64,000 nucleotides of DNA from Aeromicrobium choanae (GCF_900167475.1 NZ_LT796768.1:3286001-3350000), one strand, 5' to 3'; shown: positions 1-8,723, counted from the stretch's first letter. Made by a program: numbers and translations. The notes: generated from the letters alone by a model not told the origin.

Positions 1-297
1 TACCTGTGGCCCGGCTACAGCGAGAACCTGCGCGCCCTGCTGTGGATGATGGACTTCCGCGAGGGTCGTGTCACCGGCACGAAGACCCCCGTCGGCATCG
101 TCCCCACCAAGGACGAGCTGAACCTCGAGGGCCTGGAGATCGACGACGCCATCCTCGACCAGCTGCTGGCGATCGACGTCGACCGCTGGAAGCAGGAGAT
201 CGGCCTGCGCGAGGAGCACCTCAAGCAGTTCGGCGGACTGCCCGAGCGCATCTGGGAGGCGCACCGCCGCGTCGCCCAGGACCTCGACGAGGCCTGA
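1..297 (+). CDS. pckG: Phosphoenolpyruvate carboxykinase (GTP), C-terminal part
   Basis: Frame 1 is open from the first base, so the gene begins outside the window and only the last 98 residues are visible. They start with a YLWPGYSEN stretch, which corresponds to the conserved FWPG(F/Y)xxN segment near the C-terminus of GTP-dependent PEP carboxykinases, and continue with the usual LDGLE/WxxE-like helical tail. The enzyme converts oxaloacetate and GTP to phosphoenolpyruvate, CO2 and GDP in gluconeogenesis and anaplerosis, in the cytoplasm. The nucleotide-binding and metal-binding parts are not in view. A strong hairpin follows the stop codon. Confidence 0.9.
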   Translation, partial: YLWPGYSENLRALLWMMDFREGRVTGTKTPVGIVPTKDELNLEGLEIDDAILDQLLAIDVDRWKQEIGLREEHLKQFGGLPERIWEAHRRVAQDLDEA

Positions 298-308
298 CGC
301 ACCGAACG

Positions 309-341
309 AAGGGGCCCCACCGCATCGCGGTGGGGCCCCTT
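309..341. terminator. Bidirectional terminator hairpin between pckG and EamA gene
   Basis: A perfect 15-bp stem (309-323 with 327-341) closes a 3-base loop. It lies between two convergent genes that end at 297 and 344, so it can stop transcription from both sides. There is no long T tract, as is usual in high-GC actinobacteria. Confidence 0.85.
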
Positions 342-343
342 CC

Positions 344-1267
344 TCATGCCGGCCGGGGCCGCTCGGCCCGCACCACCAGGGCGACCCCCACGACGACGAT
401 CGCGCCACCGGCGACGATCGCGCCGGTGAGCGGCTCGGCCAGGATGAGGGCGCCGAGGAGCACGGCGACCACGGGGTTCACGTAGGCGTAGGTCGACACG
501 AGCGAGAGCGGCGCGTTCTGCAGCAGCCACACGTACGCCGAATAGGCCACGATCGACCCGAACACCACGAGGTACCCCAGCGCGATCCACGAGGACGTGG
601 AGGCGTGGCCGAAGTCGCTCAGGCGCTCCCCGCTCACCGTGCCGATCACCAGGAGGGTGATCGCAGCGGCCAGCATCTCCCAGACCGTGGCGACGAACGG
701 GTTCGCCGGCATCGGCATCCGCTGGGACATGAAGGAGCCGACCGACCAGGACAGGGATGCGCCGACGATGATCAGGATGCCGGCGGTCGTCCCGCCGGAG
801 CCGCCACCGGGCAGCACGAGCACGGCGAGACCGACGAAGCCGACCAGGACCCCGGCCCAGGTGAGCAGCCGCGGGCGGGCACCACTGGCGAAGCGGAGCA
901 GGATCAGCCAGAGGGGAACCATCGCGACGAGCAGCGCCGCCATGCCCGACGGCACCGTGCGCTCGCCGAGCACCACGCCGCCGTTGCCGCCGGCGAGCAG
1001 GAGGATGCCCACGATCGCCGATCCTCGCAGCTCGCGGGGTCGGACCTGCAGCACCCGCGGCCCCGACCGCACCGCCAGGAACGTCCCCATCAGGACGGCG
1101 GCGGTCAGGAAGCGGGCGCCGGCCGAGATCAGCGGCGGCATGTCCTCGACGACGACTCGGATCCCCAGGTAGGTCGATCCCCACGCGACGTAGACCAGCA
1201 CGAGCGCACACCACAGAGCGCCGGTGGAGGCGCCCGTTCGCTGGCTGGTGGCTGGCTGTGCTGTCAT
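344..1267 (-). CDS. EamA/DMT-family exporter (YedA/RhaT-like)
   Basis: A 307-residue integral membrane protein of the drug/metabolite transporter superfamily. The hydrophobic profile supports about ten membrane segments arranged as two EamA repeats. Repeat 1 opens with YVAWGSTYLGIR and repeat 2 contains SWSVGSFMSQR, both typical of YedA-like exporters. Such proteins expel amino acids or small metabolites across the cytoplasmic membrane; the substrate cannot be read from sequence. The ATG at 1267 is preferred over an upstream in-frame ATG at 1363, because the extra residues have no membrane character and a GAGGAC-type ribosome site lies before 1267. It stands alone, transcribed toward pckG. 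Confidence 0.85.
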   Translation of the reverse strand: MTAQPATSQRTGASTGALWCALVLVYVAWGSTYLGIRVVVEDMPPLISAGARFLTAAVLMGTFLAVRSGPRVLQVRPRELRGSAIVGILLLAGGNGGVVLGERTVPSGMAALLVAMVPLWLILLRFASGARPRLLTWAGVLVGFVGLAVLVLPGGGSGGTTAGILIIVGASLSWSVGSFMSQRMPMPANPFVATVWEMLAAAITLLVIGTVSGERLSDFGHASTSSWIALGYLVVFGSIVAYSAYVWLLQNAPLSLVSTYAYVNPVVAVLLGALILAEPLTGAIVAGGAIVVVGVALVVRAERPRPA

Positions 1268-1379
1268 GACCGTCCTGTCCTCGTGGTCCTGACACCCATC
1301 CAACCCGGACGCGCTGACAGAACTCCAGCGGATCACCGCCATCACCCGCAGGGATCCGGCCAAACCCTCCGCGGCGGCG

Positions 1380-3353
1380 TCAGGCGGTGGGCAGGGACCA
1401 GGCGTTGCCGCCCTCGGCCTTGAGCCCCAGGGCGCGGGCGCGCTTGGCGACCCAGGCCTGCTCGGCCTTCTTCAGCGAGCCGAGCTCGAAGCGCGTGCCC
1501 CAGCCGAAGGGGGACGTGCCCGGGATGTCGACGAGCGTGCCCTCAGGGCCGCGCTGGATCTGGCCGACGATGTCGCGGTACCCGGCGCGGAACTCCAGCC
1601 GCTCGCCGAACCTGCCGCGGAAGTCGGCCGCGAGCCGCTTGGCGCGCTTGGCCACGTCGCAGCGCAGCATCGCGTCGCCGGTGGCGCACAGGACGCCGCG
1701 GGGGACCTGGCCGTTGCTGTAGCCGCCCCAGCCCTTGCCGGCGCCGCTGTTGGTCAGGTACTGCACGAGCACCGGCATCGGGTCGATGAACTTGCCGTCG
1801 ACCTGGATCTCGAAGTGCAGGTGCGGCCCCGTGGAGTTGCCGCGTGAGCCGACCAGCGCGATCTCGTCACCGGCGTTGACGGTCTGACCGTCCTGCACGA
1901 GCACCTTGGAGGAGTGCGCGTAGCGCTCGGCCGTGCCGTCGGGGTGCGACACCGTGACGAGGGTGCCGGCCCAGCCGACCTCCTGCAGGCTCACGACGCC
2001 ACCGCGCGAGGCGTAGATCGGGGTGCCGGCGGGTGCGGCGAGGTCCTGGCCGGTGTGGGTGGACTGCCACATGCTGCCGCCCATGCCGAAGCCCGCCGAG
2101 ATCGAGTACGTGCCCTGCTTGAGGGGGAAGGTCCAGCCCTGGCGCGTCGCCGCGGTCGCCTTGGTGGCGTTGCAGACGGTGGTGGGGGAGGAGGCGGTGC
2201 CCTTCGGCGGGGTGTTGCGGCCCGTGCCGAGCGAGGGGCGGGTGACGGCGAAGGGCTTGGCCGGCACGAGCGAGACGCCCACCTGGGCCCGCGTGGCCGG
2301 AGCGTCGATCATCCGGCCGTCGCCGATGTAGACGCCGACGTGGTGGACGCCGGAGGCCTTGGTCGCCGAGAAGACGAGGTCACCCCGGAGCAGCTGCTCC
2401 TTCGGGACCTTCACCGTGCGGGCGTACAGCTGGGCGGGGGTGCCGGTCAGGTCGTAGCCGCCCTTGACCCGCAGGAGGCCGCCACAGCTCCAGGCGCCGG
2501 AGGCGTTCCTGGCGGCGTAGTCGTCGCCGATCCGGCCGACCAGCGCGTCGATCATGCGGATGGTCTGCGCGGGCAGCACCTGGACGGTGGTGGAGCCGAC
2601 CGTGGCCCTGCCGACGCCGCGCCGGGCCTTGAGACGTGCGGCCGGCGGGGCCTTGACGCCGAGCCGGGCCAGTCGCTTGGTGTAGCGCTTCCACGACGTG
2701 GTCACCGAGGAGTTCCACGACTCCTGCTCGACCCGGGTCGGGGGCAGGCCCTCGGGCGTGGACGAGGCGCCGAGGCCGAGCTGCTTCGCGATCTGGCCGA
2801 CCTGCTTGAGCTGACGGGCCGCGCTGGCCTCGGCCTTCTCCGCGATCTTGGTGGCGCGGTCGGCGCGGGCCTGGAGCACCTGCGCCGCGTCGAACGCCCG
2901 CTTGGCGTCGCCGAGGTGTCCCTCCTGGGCCTCGGTGACCTGCTCGGTGCTGAAGATCCCGGTGATGAGGTCCTCGGGGTTCTCCGCCGCGGCGAGCGCC
3001 GTGAGCTTCTGGGCGAAGGGGTCGCCGTTCGGGGACATCGCGTACTCGACCACCTGGGCCACGTACGCCCGGGCGATGGTGCGCTGCCGGTCGGCGTCGC
3101 GCTGGCGCTCGACGGCCTCCTTGCGGCGGTCCTCGGCCACGCTGAGATTGGCCTCGTAGCGCAGGGCGAGCGTGGTCAGCTCGGTGACGGCGCTGGGGGC
3201 GATCGCGAGCGGATCGGGGACGTCCATGGACGGCGTGGAGGAGCTCGCCCCGGTGGTCGGGGGAGTCGTGGGGTCCACGGCGTGAGCGGCGGTCGGAACC
3301 GCCAACGCGGCGATCGTGACCGTCACTGCCGCGAAGACCCGAGTCAGACGCAC
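1380..3353 (-). CDS. Secreted peptidoglycan hydrolase: coiled coil, NlpC/P60, M23 and degenerate M15 domains
   Basis: A 657-residue exported wall hydrolase. Residues 1-25 form a signal peptide ending AHA. Residues 60-190 are a charged coiled coil as in RipA-like proteins. Residues 265-365 match NlpC/P60, with Cys290 (in SCGGL, a variant of the usual DCSG) and His337/338 as catalytic candidates. Residues 415-530 are an M23 endopeptidase with the zinc residues His433, Asp437 (HxxxD) and His511/His513 (HLH). Residues 550-657 resemble a VanY/D-Ala-D-Ala carboxypeptidase fold, but the PGTSxHGxGxAxD motif reads PGTSPFGWGTRFE, so a ligand His is Phe616 and the Asp is Glu623. The GTG start at 3353 is placed by a GGAGG eight bases upstream. 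Inferred role: cleavage of septal or lateral murein. Confidence 0.85.
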   Translation of the reverse strand: MRLTRVFAAVTVTIAALAVPTAAHAVDPTTPPTTGASSSTPSMDVPDPLAIAPSAVTELTTLALRYEANLSVAEDRRKEAVERQRDADRQRTIARAYVAQVVEYAMSPNGDPFAQKLTALAAAENPEDLITGIFSTEQVTEAQEGHLGDAKRAFDAAQVLQARADRATKIAEKAEASAARQLKQVGQIAKQLGLGASSTPEGLPPTRVEQESWNSSVTTSWKRYTKRLARLGVKAPPAARLKARRGVGRATVGSTTVQVLPAQTIRMIDALVGRIGDDYAARNASGAWSCGGLLRVKGGYDLTGTPAQLYARTVKVPKEQLLRGDLVFSATKASGVHHVGVYIGDGRMIDAPATRAQVGVSLVPAKPFAVTRPSLGTGRNTPPKGTASSPTTVCNATKATAATRQGWTFPLKQGTYSISAGFGMGGSMWQSTHTGQDLAAPAGTPIYASRGGVVSLQEVGWAGTLVTVSHPDGTAERYAHSSKVLVQDGQTVNAGDEIALVGSRGNSTGPHLHFEIQVDGKFIDPMPVLVQYLTNSGAGKGWGGYSNGQVPRGVLCATGDAMLRCDVAKRAKRLAADFRGRFGERLEFRAGYRDIVGQIQRGPEGTLVDIPGTSPFGWGTRFELGSLKKAEQAWVAKRARALGLKAEGGNAWSLPTA

Positions 3354-3402
3354 GTGTGACACCTCCACGGGTGAGTGAACCACGTGCTCCAACCCCCTGT
3401 TC

Positions 3403-3408
3403 ACGCTA
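3403..3408 (-). promoter_or_regulatory. Predicted -10 box of the peptidoglycan hydrolase gene
   Basis: TAGCGT on the minus strand, which would start a roughly 43-base leader carrying the GGAGG ribosome site. The leader is too short for a c-di-AMP (ydaO) riboswitch, which often controls such genes in actinobacteria. Confidence 0.4.
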
Positions 3409-3482
3409 TCCCCATCAGTCACTCCTGTGGTGCCATCGGCTCTGGTCCCGAAGGGCCAGAAACCCTCCGAACAACCGCCGGA

Positions 3483-3488
3483 TAGGCT
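3483..3488 (+). promoter_or_regulatory. -10 box of copC, predicted leaderless
   Basis: TAGGCT ends exactly six bases before the copC GTG at 3495, so transcription should begin on the start codon. No ribosome site is present. Confidence 0.6.
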
Positions 3489-3494
3489 GATGGA

Positions 3495-4079
3495 GTGCGT
3501 CTGACTTCTCTTGTGCTCCTCGTCACTGCGGTCCTCGTGGGATGGTCGATGCCTGCCCAAGCGCACACCTCCCTGATCTCCTCGGACCCCACGGAAGGGG
3601 CTCGACTGGAGTCGGTTCCCGAGCGGGTCGTGCTGACCTTCACCGAGAACCTGCGCGAGCCGTCGGAGGCCGGCGTGATCGTCGACGGGAAGGCCATCGA
3701 CTCCAAGGTGCAGGTCGACGGTCCGCGTGTCGTCGTCACGCCGTCGGCCGATGCACCCGATGGCGCGTACGAGGTCAATTATCGCGTCGTCTCGGCCGAT
3801 GGCCACCCCATCACCGGAACCATCGCCTTCACGGTGACCAATCCCGACGCGGTCGCCAACGAGGCGCCGGCCGACGAGGGGACCCCCACGACCGTTCCCT
3901 CCGAGCAGATCTCGGCCGATCCGGCCGATCCCACCGAGACCGCGGCCGACGCGAAGGACGACTCCGTCTGGTCCTCGCCCCTCGTGCTCGGCGCGCTCGT
4001 GGTCGTCGTGGTGCTCGCCATCGGCGGCGCCACCGTGCTCCGCCGCCGCTCGACGTCGCCGGACGATGACCGCTCCTGA
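3495..4079 (+). CDS. copC: CopC-type periplasmic copper-binding protein
   Basis: 194 residues. A signal peptide (1-23, ending AQA) should be cut to expose His24 as the new N-terminal residue, the histidine-brace copper ligand of CopC proteins (mature start HTSL). The later DGHPITGTIAF motif supplies the second conserved His. The middle is the CopC beta-sandwich. A Pro/Thr/Asp-rich linker leads to one membrane helix (about 155-178) and a basic tail, so the domain stays anchored outside the cell. It overlaps the next gene by 14 bases and should be co-expressed with it. Together they resemble the CopC-CopD/CtaG copper acquisition system linked to cytochrome oxidase assembly. Confidence 0.9.
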   Translation: MRLTSLVLLVTAVLVGWSMPAQAHTSLISSDPTEGARLESVPERVVLTFTENLREPSEAGVIVDGKAIDSKVQVDGPRVVVTPSADAPDGAYEVNYRVVSADGHPITGTIAFTVTNPDAVANEAPADEGTPTTVPSEQISADPADPTETAADAKDDSVWSSPLVLGALVVVVVLAIGGATVLRRRSTSPDDDRS

Positions 4080-6027
4080 CCGCCCCGGGCTCCCGTTCGC
4101 CGCTGCGGTCGGCGGCCTGGGCCTGCTCGCGCTCGTCGCCGTCGTCGTCCTGAGCGGTGCCACGCCGCAGCCCGCGCCGGCGGGCCTGCCCGACCCCGGG
4201 CCCGTCGTCGGCTGGGCCATCCCGATCTCCCGCTTCCTGTCCAACCTGCTCGCCACCGCCACGGTCGGCTTCCTGCTCGTGGCGGTGGTGCTGCTGCCCT
4301 CGGGCGAGCGGCTCGAGGGTCTCGCCGTCCAGGCGGTGCGGATCGCGTCGCGCACGGCCTGGGGCTGGCTCGCCGCGTCGCTCGTCTTCTACTGGGCCAA
4401 CGTCGCCGACCTCTACGCCCGTCCGATGCACGACGTGGGGATCGGGCAGCTCTGGGACTTCGCCTCGGTCTTCGCCACCGGTCGCGGCCTGCTCGTCCAG
4501 GCGCTCGCGGCACTCGTCGTGGCGCTGTGGACCTCCTGGACCTTCTCGGTGCGCCAGCTCGCGATCTGCGTGGGAGTGGCACTGCTGGGCATCTCCGCGG
4601 TCGGGCTCACCGGACACTCGGCCTCGTCCGGCTCGCACATGCTCGCCACCGCCAGCCTCGTGCTGCACCTGGTCGGCGTCGTGCTGTGGGTGGGCGGCCT
4701 GATCGCTCTCGGCTGGGTGGCGCTGCGCCGCAGCCGCCGCCTCGAGGACGCCGTCGCCCGCTACTCGACCCTCGCGGCCTGGTGCTTCGTCGTGGTCGCG
4801 GTCTCCGGCGTGGTGAGCGCCTCGGTGAACCTCGGCTCGCTCGGGGGACTGGACTCCACGTACGGCCTCCTGGTGGTCCTGAAGGCCGTCGCGCTCATCG
4901 GGCTCGGGGCCATCGGCGTCGCCCAGCGGCGGCGGTTGCGCTCGCGGGGCGCCGGCTTCGCGCGCTTCGCGATCCTCGAGGTCGCGCTGATGACCGTGAC
5001 CTTCGCGCTGGCGGTCGTGCTCGGACGCACGGCCACGCCGGTGGGGGAGGACGTGCTCACCACGCCGGCCGAGCTCCTGCTGGGTCGCTCGCTGCCGCCC
5101 GAGCCCACGGTGACGCGGGTCCTGTTCGGCTTCTACCCCGACGGCATCGGCCTGGCCGTGGTCGGCTTCGGCACGGCGCTCTACGTCACCGGCCTGCTGG
5201 TGATGCGCCGACGCAATGACGCATGGCCGATCGGCCGCACGATCAGCTGGTTCCTCGGCCTGACCATCGTCGCGTGGGCGACGTTCGGCGGCCTGGGGCA
5301 GTACTCCAGCGTCGCCTTCAGCCTCCACATGGTGTCCCACATGATGCTGTCGATGGTGGCGCCGATCTTCCTGGTGCTGGGCGCGCCGATGACCCTCGCC
5401 CTGCGCACGCTGCCCGGACCGCGACGCCCCGGCGAGCACTCGCCCCGGTCGCTGCTGCGCGACGCCCTGCACTCGCGGGTGTCCCGCTTCTACACGAACC
5501 CGATCGTGGCCGCGGTGATCTTCCTCGGCACGCTGTACGCCGTCTACTACTCCGGCCTGTTCGAGTCGATGATGCGCACGCACTCCGGCCACGCCTTCAT
5601 GGAGCTGCACTTCCTGCTCTCGGGCTTCCTGTTCTACTACGTCATCATCGGCGTCGACCCGTCGCCGGTGCGGCTCAGCCCGCTGGCCCGATTCGGCGTG
5701 CTGATGCTCTCGGTGCCGTTCCACGCGTTCTTCTCCGTGGCACTCATGTCCGCCGACGTCGTGATCGCCGAGTCGTACTACCAGGCGCTCGAGCGGCCCT
5801 ACCTCACCGATCTCGCGCAGGACCAGTACCTCGGCGGCGGCATCGCTTGGGCGATGGGCGAGATCCCGCTCCTGCTGGTCATCGGGGCGATCTTCGTCCA
5901 GTGGTTCCGGTCCGACTCGCGCGAGGCCACCCGATCGGACCGGGCCGCCGACCGCGACGACGACGCGGCCCTCGAGCAGTACAACGCCTACCTCGCCGGC
6001 CTGAGCGACGACGCCTCGCGTCGCTGA
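4066..6027 (+). CDS. CopD-CtaG fusion, copper import and cytochrome c oxidase assembly membrane protein
   Basis: A 653-residue polytopic membrane protein. The N-terminal half (about 10-325) matches CopD, with the SGSH and HLVGVVLWVGG segments carrying potential copper-binding histidines. The C-terminal half (about 340-620) matches caa3-type CtaG, with SLHMVSHMMLSMVAP, the MELHFLLSGFLFYY helix and a VPFHAFF motif. CopD is thought to move copper inward and CtaG delivers it to CuB of the heme-copper oxidase. The fused form is widespread in actinobacteria. Translation is coupled to copC through the 14-base overlap. The charged C-terminal tail (RSDRAADRDDD) should be cytoplasmic. Confidence 0.88.
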   Translation: MTAPDRPGLPFAAAVGGLGLLALVAVVVLSGATPQPAPAGLPDPGPVVGWAIPISRFLSNLLATATVGFLLVAVVLLPSGERLEGLAVQAVRIASRTAWGWLAASLVFYWANVADLYARPMHDVGIGQLWDFASVFATGRGLLVQALAALVVALWTSWTFSVRQLAICVGVALLGISAVGLTGHSASSGSHMLATASLVLHLVGVVLWVGGLIALGWVALRRSRRLEDAVARYSTLAAWCFVVVAVSGVVSASVNLGSLGGLDSTYGLLVVLKAVALIGLGAIGVAQRRRLRSRGAGFARFAILEVALMTVTFALAVVLGRTATPVGEDVLTTPAELLLGRSLPPEPTVTRVLFGFYPDGIGLAVVGFGTALYVTGLLVMRRRNDAWPIGRTISWFLGLTIVAWATFGGLGQYSSVAFSLHMVSHMMLSMVAPIFLVLGAPMTLALRTLPGPRRPGEHSPRSLLRDALHSRVSRFYTNPIVAAVIFLGTLYAVYYSGLFESMMRTHSGHAFMELHFLLSGFLFYYVIIGVDPSPVRLSPLARFGVLMLSVPFHAFFSVALMSADVVIAESYYQALERPYLTDLAQDQYLGGGIAWAMGEIPLLLVIGAIFVQWFRSDSREATRSDRAADRDDDAALEQYNAYLAGLSDDASRR

Positions 6028-6043
6028 CGCACCCGGACACACC

Positions 6044-6075
6044 ACTGCCCGGCCACCTCACGGTGACCGGGCAGT
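6044..6075. terminator. Bidirectional terminator between copD-ctaG and sodA
   Basis: A 14-bp stem (6044-6057 with 6062-6075) with one mismatch and a 4-base loop lies between convergent genes. The mismatch becomes a G-U pair in minus-strand RNA, so it should work slightly better for sodA. Confidence 0.85.
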
Positions 6076-6105
6076 CGTGTGGTTCGCCCCGGCCGGGGCA
6101 GGAGG

Positions 6106-6723
6106 TCAGAAGAGGATCTGACCGCCGCTCGTGGCCGCGGTGAAGCGCTCCTGGGCGTCGGCCCAGTTCGCGATGTTCCAGAACGCCTTGACGTAGTCGC
6201 CCTTGACGTTGAGGTAGTCGAGGTAGAACGCGTGCTCCCACATGTCGAGCTGGGAGATCGGGATCAGGGTCGCCGGGATGTTGGACTGCTGGTCGTAGAG
6301 CTGGACGATGACCAGCCGCTGACCCAGCGTGTCCCACGCGGTGATGGCCCAACCCGAGCCCTGGATGCCGAGGGCGACCTGCTCGAACTGCGCCCGGTAG
6401 GCGTCGAACGAGCCGAAGTTGTCCTCGATGGCGGCAGCCAGCTCACCGGTCGGCTTGTCGCCGCCGTCCGGCGAGAGGTTCTTCCAGAAGATGGAGTGGT
6501 TGATGTGGCCGCCGAGGTTGAACGCGAGGTTCTTCTCCAGCAGGTTGATCGTGCCGAACTCCTGGACCGAACGCGCTTCCTCGAGCTTCTCGAGGGCGGT
6601 GTTGAGGCCGTTGACGTAGTTCTGGTGGTGCTTGCTGTGGTGCAGCTCCATGATCTTGCCGGAGATGTGGGGATCGAGTGCCCCGTAGTCGTAGGGCAGG
6701 TCGGGCAGGGTGTAGTCGGCCAC
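6106..6723 (-). CDS. sodA: Superoxide dismutase, predicted manganese form
   Basis: 205 residues, the usual length of Fe/Mn superoxide dismutases. It converts two superoxide ions to O2 and H2O2. The metal ligands are His28, His76 (in [10 protein letters not shown]), Asp160 and His164 ([11 protein letters not shown]). Residue 145 is Gln (YDQQSN). In mycobacterial enzymes the equivalent position is His in the iron enzyme of M. tuberculosis and Gln in manganese enzymes, so manganese is predicted here. No signal peptide is seen. The start is a GTG with AGGAGG four bases upstream. It is monocistronic, ending at a strong terminator. Confidence 0.95.
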   Translation of the reverse strand: MADYTLPDLPYDYGALDPHISGKIMELHHSKHHQNYVNGLNTALEKLEEARSVQEFGTINLLEKNLAFNLGGHINHSIFWKNLSPDGGDKPTGELAAAIEDNFGSFDAYRAQFEQVALGIQGSGWAITAWDTLGQRLVIVQLYDQQSNIPATLIPISQLDMWEHAFYLDYLNVKGDYVKAFWNIANWADAQERFTAATSGGQILF

Positions 6724-6829
6724 GCGTCCTCCTGGTCGTTGTGGATGAAGTACTCGTTGGGTTCAAGCCTCAGTCTGTCAGTTGTGTTCCCCGAGGCAAG
6801 GTCAGCCCGGATCGCGGGACCGCCGCCGG

Positions 6830-6835
6830 TAGGCT
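6830..6835 (+). promoter_or_regulatory. -10 box of pgsA, predicted leaderless
   Basis: TAGGCT ends six bases before the GTG at 6842. This favours 6842 over the in-frame GTG at 6836, which would lie upstream of the transcription start. Confidence 0.55.
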
Positions 6836-6841
6836 GTGGCC

Positions 6842-7594
6842 GTGGCAGGCAAGCGCGTTCGCCGGATCGAGGGCGAGGAGGAACTCGAGGTCGCTCCGAC
6901 CTCCGAGGCCGACTCGCGCTCCGAGCGAGCCGTTCCCGTGCCCGAGCCGGTGGAGCCCTCGGTCGATCCGCGGCCCGACCCTCGGCCGAAGGCCACGGAG
7001 GAGTCCACCCCCGAGAAGCCCTCGCTCAGCGGCGAGCTCTTCACGGTGCCGAACCTGCTGAGCGCCATCCGGATCCTGCTGGTGCCCGTCTTCCTGTGGC
7101 TCGTGCTCGTCCCGGAGGCCGACCTGCTCGCGATCGGCGTGCTCGTCGTCTCCGGCATCACCGACTACCTCGACGGCAAGATCGCCCGCGCCACCGGCAA
7201 GACCACCCGGCTCGGCGCGGTCCTGGATCCGGTGGCCGACCGGCTCTACATCCTCGCGGTCGTCGTGGGCCTGGGCCTGCGCGACATCATCCCGTGGTGG
7301 CTGGCCGTGATCCTGCCGCTGCGCGACGTGGTGCTGTTCTCCCTCGTCCCGTTCCTGCGCACGCGCGGCTTCAGCGCCCTGCCGGTGCACTTCCTGGGCA
7401 AGGCCGCCACCGCCGGACTGCTCTACGCCTTCCCGCTGCTGCTGCTCGGCGACGGTGACGGCGCCGTCGCCAACCTCGCCCGCGTCTTCGGCTGGGCGTT
7501 CACCATCTGGGGCGTCAGCCTCTACTGGTGGGCCGGCATCCTCTACGCCGTCCAGGTGCGGCGTCTGCTGACCTCGACCCCGCGGGTGCGATGA
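6842..7594 (+). CDS. pgsA: CDP-alcohol phosphatidyltransferase (PgsA2-like)
   Basis: 250 residues. A disordered acidic N-terminal 60 residues precedes about six membrane helices. The catalytic CDP-alcohol phosphotransferase motif DxxDGxxAR...GxxxDxxxD is complete: DYLDGKIAR, then GAVLDPVADR. Such enzymes transfer a phosphatidyl group from CDP-diacylglycerol to an alcohol acceptor; in this conserved neighbourhood the mycobacterial gene is called pgsA2 and its exact lipid product is uncertain. It is the first gene of a tight operon with two DUF881 genes and sbp. The stop codon overlaps the next ATG as ATGA. Confidence 0.85.
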   Translation: MAGKRVRRIEGEEELEVAPTSEADSRSERAVPVPEPVEPSVDPRPDPRPKATEESTPEKPSLSGELFTVPNLLSAIRILLVPVFLWLVLVPEADLLAIGVLVVSGITDYLDGKIARATGKTTRLGAVLDPVADRLYILAVVVGLGLRDIIPWWLAVILPLRDVVLFSLVPFLRTRGFSALPVHFLGKAATAGLLYAFPLLLLGDGDGAVANLARVFGWAFTIWGVSLYWWAGILYAVQVRRLLTSTPRVR

Positions 7595-8394
7595 GCGAGC
7601 GGACCGAGGAGGCCTCCTCGGTGCGGGAGGCCGAGTCGATCCTCGACCGGCTCGCGGCCACGGCTCTCGACGACGACTACTACGTCGCCCACGACACCCC
7701 TCCCGGGCAGGTCTCCAGGCTGCTCGCCGGCGTCGCGGTGGCGGTCTTCGCGCTCATGATCACCGTGGCGGCCGTCCAGACCCGCATCGACCGGCCGGCC
7801 ACCGAGGTCGAGCGCAACGCGCTGATCGAGAACATCCGCGTGCGCGAGGACCTGGTCGCGAACAAGCAGGAGACGGTCGCCGGCCTGCAGGGCGAGATCG
7901 CCGACCTCCAGGCCGAGTCCATCGTCGACGGCCCCGGCACGGAGGCGCTGCGCGTCGCGGCCGGGTCCACGGCGGTCGCCGGCCCGGGCGTCGAGCTGAC
8001 GGTCGAGTCGTCCGCCAACGAGGACCGTCCCGGCGGGCAGCTCACCGACAGCGACGTGCAGCTCATCGTGAACGGCCTGTGGCTCGCCGGCGCGGAGGCC
8101 GTGGCCGTCGGGGGACACCGGCTCACGTCGACGTCGGCGATCCGCTCGGCGGGCGAGGCGATCACCGTGAACTACCGATCCGTCACCGAGCCGCTCGTGA
8201 TCGCGGCGATCGGTGACCCGGACTCCCTGCAGAACCAGTGGGAGCAGGGGCCGTCGGGCCGCTACCTCGCCGCGCGCGCCGAAGCCGATGGCATCAGGTT
8301 CGCCGTGCGAGGATCAGACGACGTCGAGCTGCCCGCCGCCCCTGAGTCGCGGCTGACGGTCTCGGCCGAACCCTTGAGGAGGAGCGTCTCGTGA
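7591..8394 (+). CDS. DUF881 membrane-anchored protein, first copy
   Basis: 267 residues. A cytoplasmic N-terminus of about 48 residues, one membrane helix (LLAGVAVAVFALMITVAAV), then an extracytoplasmic coiled coil (IENIRVREDLVANKQETVAGLQ) and the DUF881 domain (GPGVELTVESS... to AIGDPDSL). The family pairs with small basic protein in actinobacteria and firmicutes near division genes; the biochemical role is unknown. The start ATG overlaps the pgsA stop, and its own stop overlaps the next GTG, so the operon is translationally coupled. It is homologous to the second DUF881 protein two genes downstream. Confidence 0.85.
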   Translation: MSERTEEASSVREAESILDRLAATALDDDYYVAHDTPPGQVSRLLAGVAVAVFALMITVAAVQTRIDRPATEVERNALIENIRVREDLVANKQETVAGLQGEIADLQAESIVDGPGTEALRVAAGSTAVAGPGVELTVESSANEDRPGGQLTDSDVQLIVNGLWLAGAEAVAVGGHRLTSTSAIRSAGEAITVNYRSVTEPLVIAAIGDPDSLQNQWEQGPSGRYLAARAEADGIRFAVRGSDDVELPAAPESRLTVSAEPLRRSVS

Positions 8395-8723
8395 TCCCGG
8401 TCATCGGTCTCGTGGTGGGTGTCACGATCGGCCTCGTGCTGCAGCCCACGGTGCCCACCGCGCTCCAGCCGTACGTGCCGATCGCCATCATCGCCGCGCT
8501 CGATGCCGTGCTCGGTGCCGCGCGCGCGTTCCTCGAGGGCCGTTTCGACGACCGTGTCTTCGTGGTCTCGTTCGTGTCCAACGTGGCCATCGCGTCGGTG
8601 ATGGTGTTCCTGGGCGACCAGCTCGGCGTGGGCTCGCAGCTGTCCACCGGCGTCATCGTCGTCCTGGGCATCCGGATCTTCGCCAACTCCGCCGCCATCC
8701 GCCGGCTGATCTTCCATGCGTGA
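8391..8723 (+). CDS. sbp: Small basic protein, DUF1290 membrane protein
   Basis: 110 residues with about three membrane segments, matching the Sbp/DUF1290 family (start IPVIGLVVGVTIGL, middle YVPIAIIAALDAVLGAARAFLEGRFDD, end GIRIFANSAAIRR). The function is unknown, but the gene is nearly always set between two DUF881 genes. The GTG start overlaps the upstream stop (GTGA), and the last eight bases overlap the next gene. Confidence 0.88.
   Translation: MIPVIGLVVGVTIGLVLQPTVPTALQPYVPIAIIAALDAVLGAARAFLEGRFDDRVFVVSFVSNVAIASVMVFLGDQLGVGSQLSTGVIVVLGIRIFANSAAIRRLIFHA

Noticed and set aside
1293-1320. CCATCC-N16-CAGAAC on the plus strand, resembling a SigK promoter
   Set aside because: The -10 part lacks CGA, and the element points into the 3' end of a gene on the other strand with no gene start downstream.
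1914-3359. Long plus-strand open frame opposite the peptidoglycan hydrolase
   Set aside because: It is a shadow of high-GC codon bias: no family resemblance, Gly/Arg-rich low complexity, and the opposite strand has three recognisable domains.
3354-3402. A c-di-AMP (ydaO) riboswitch before the wall hydrolase gene
   Set aside because: The predicted leader is about 43 bases, far too short, and the conserved core sequences are absent.
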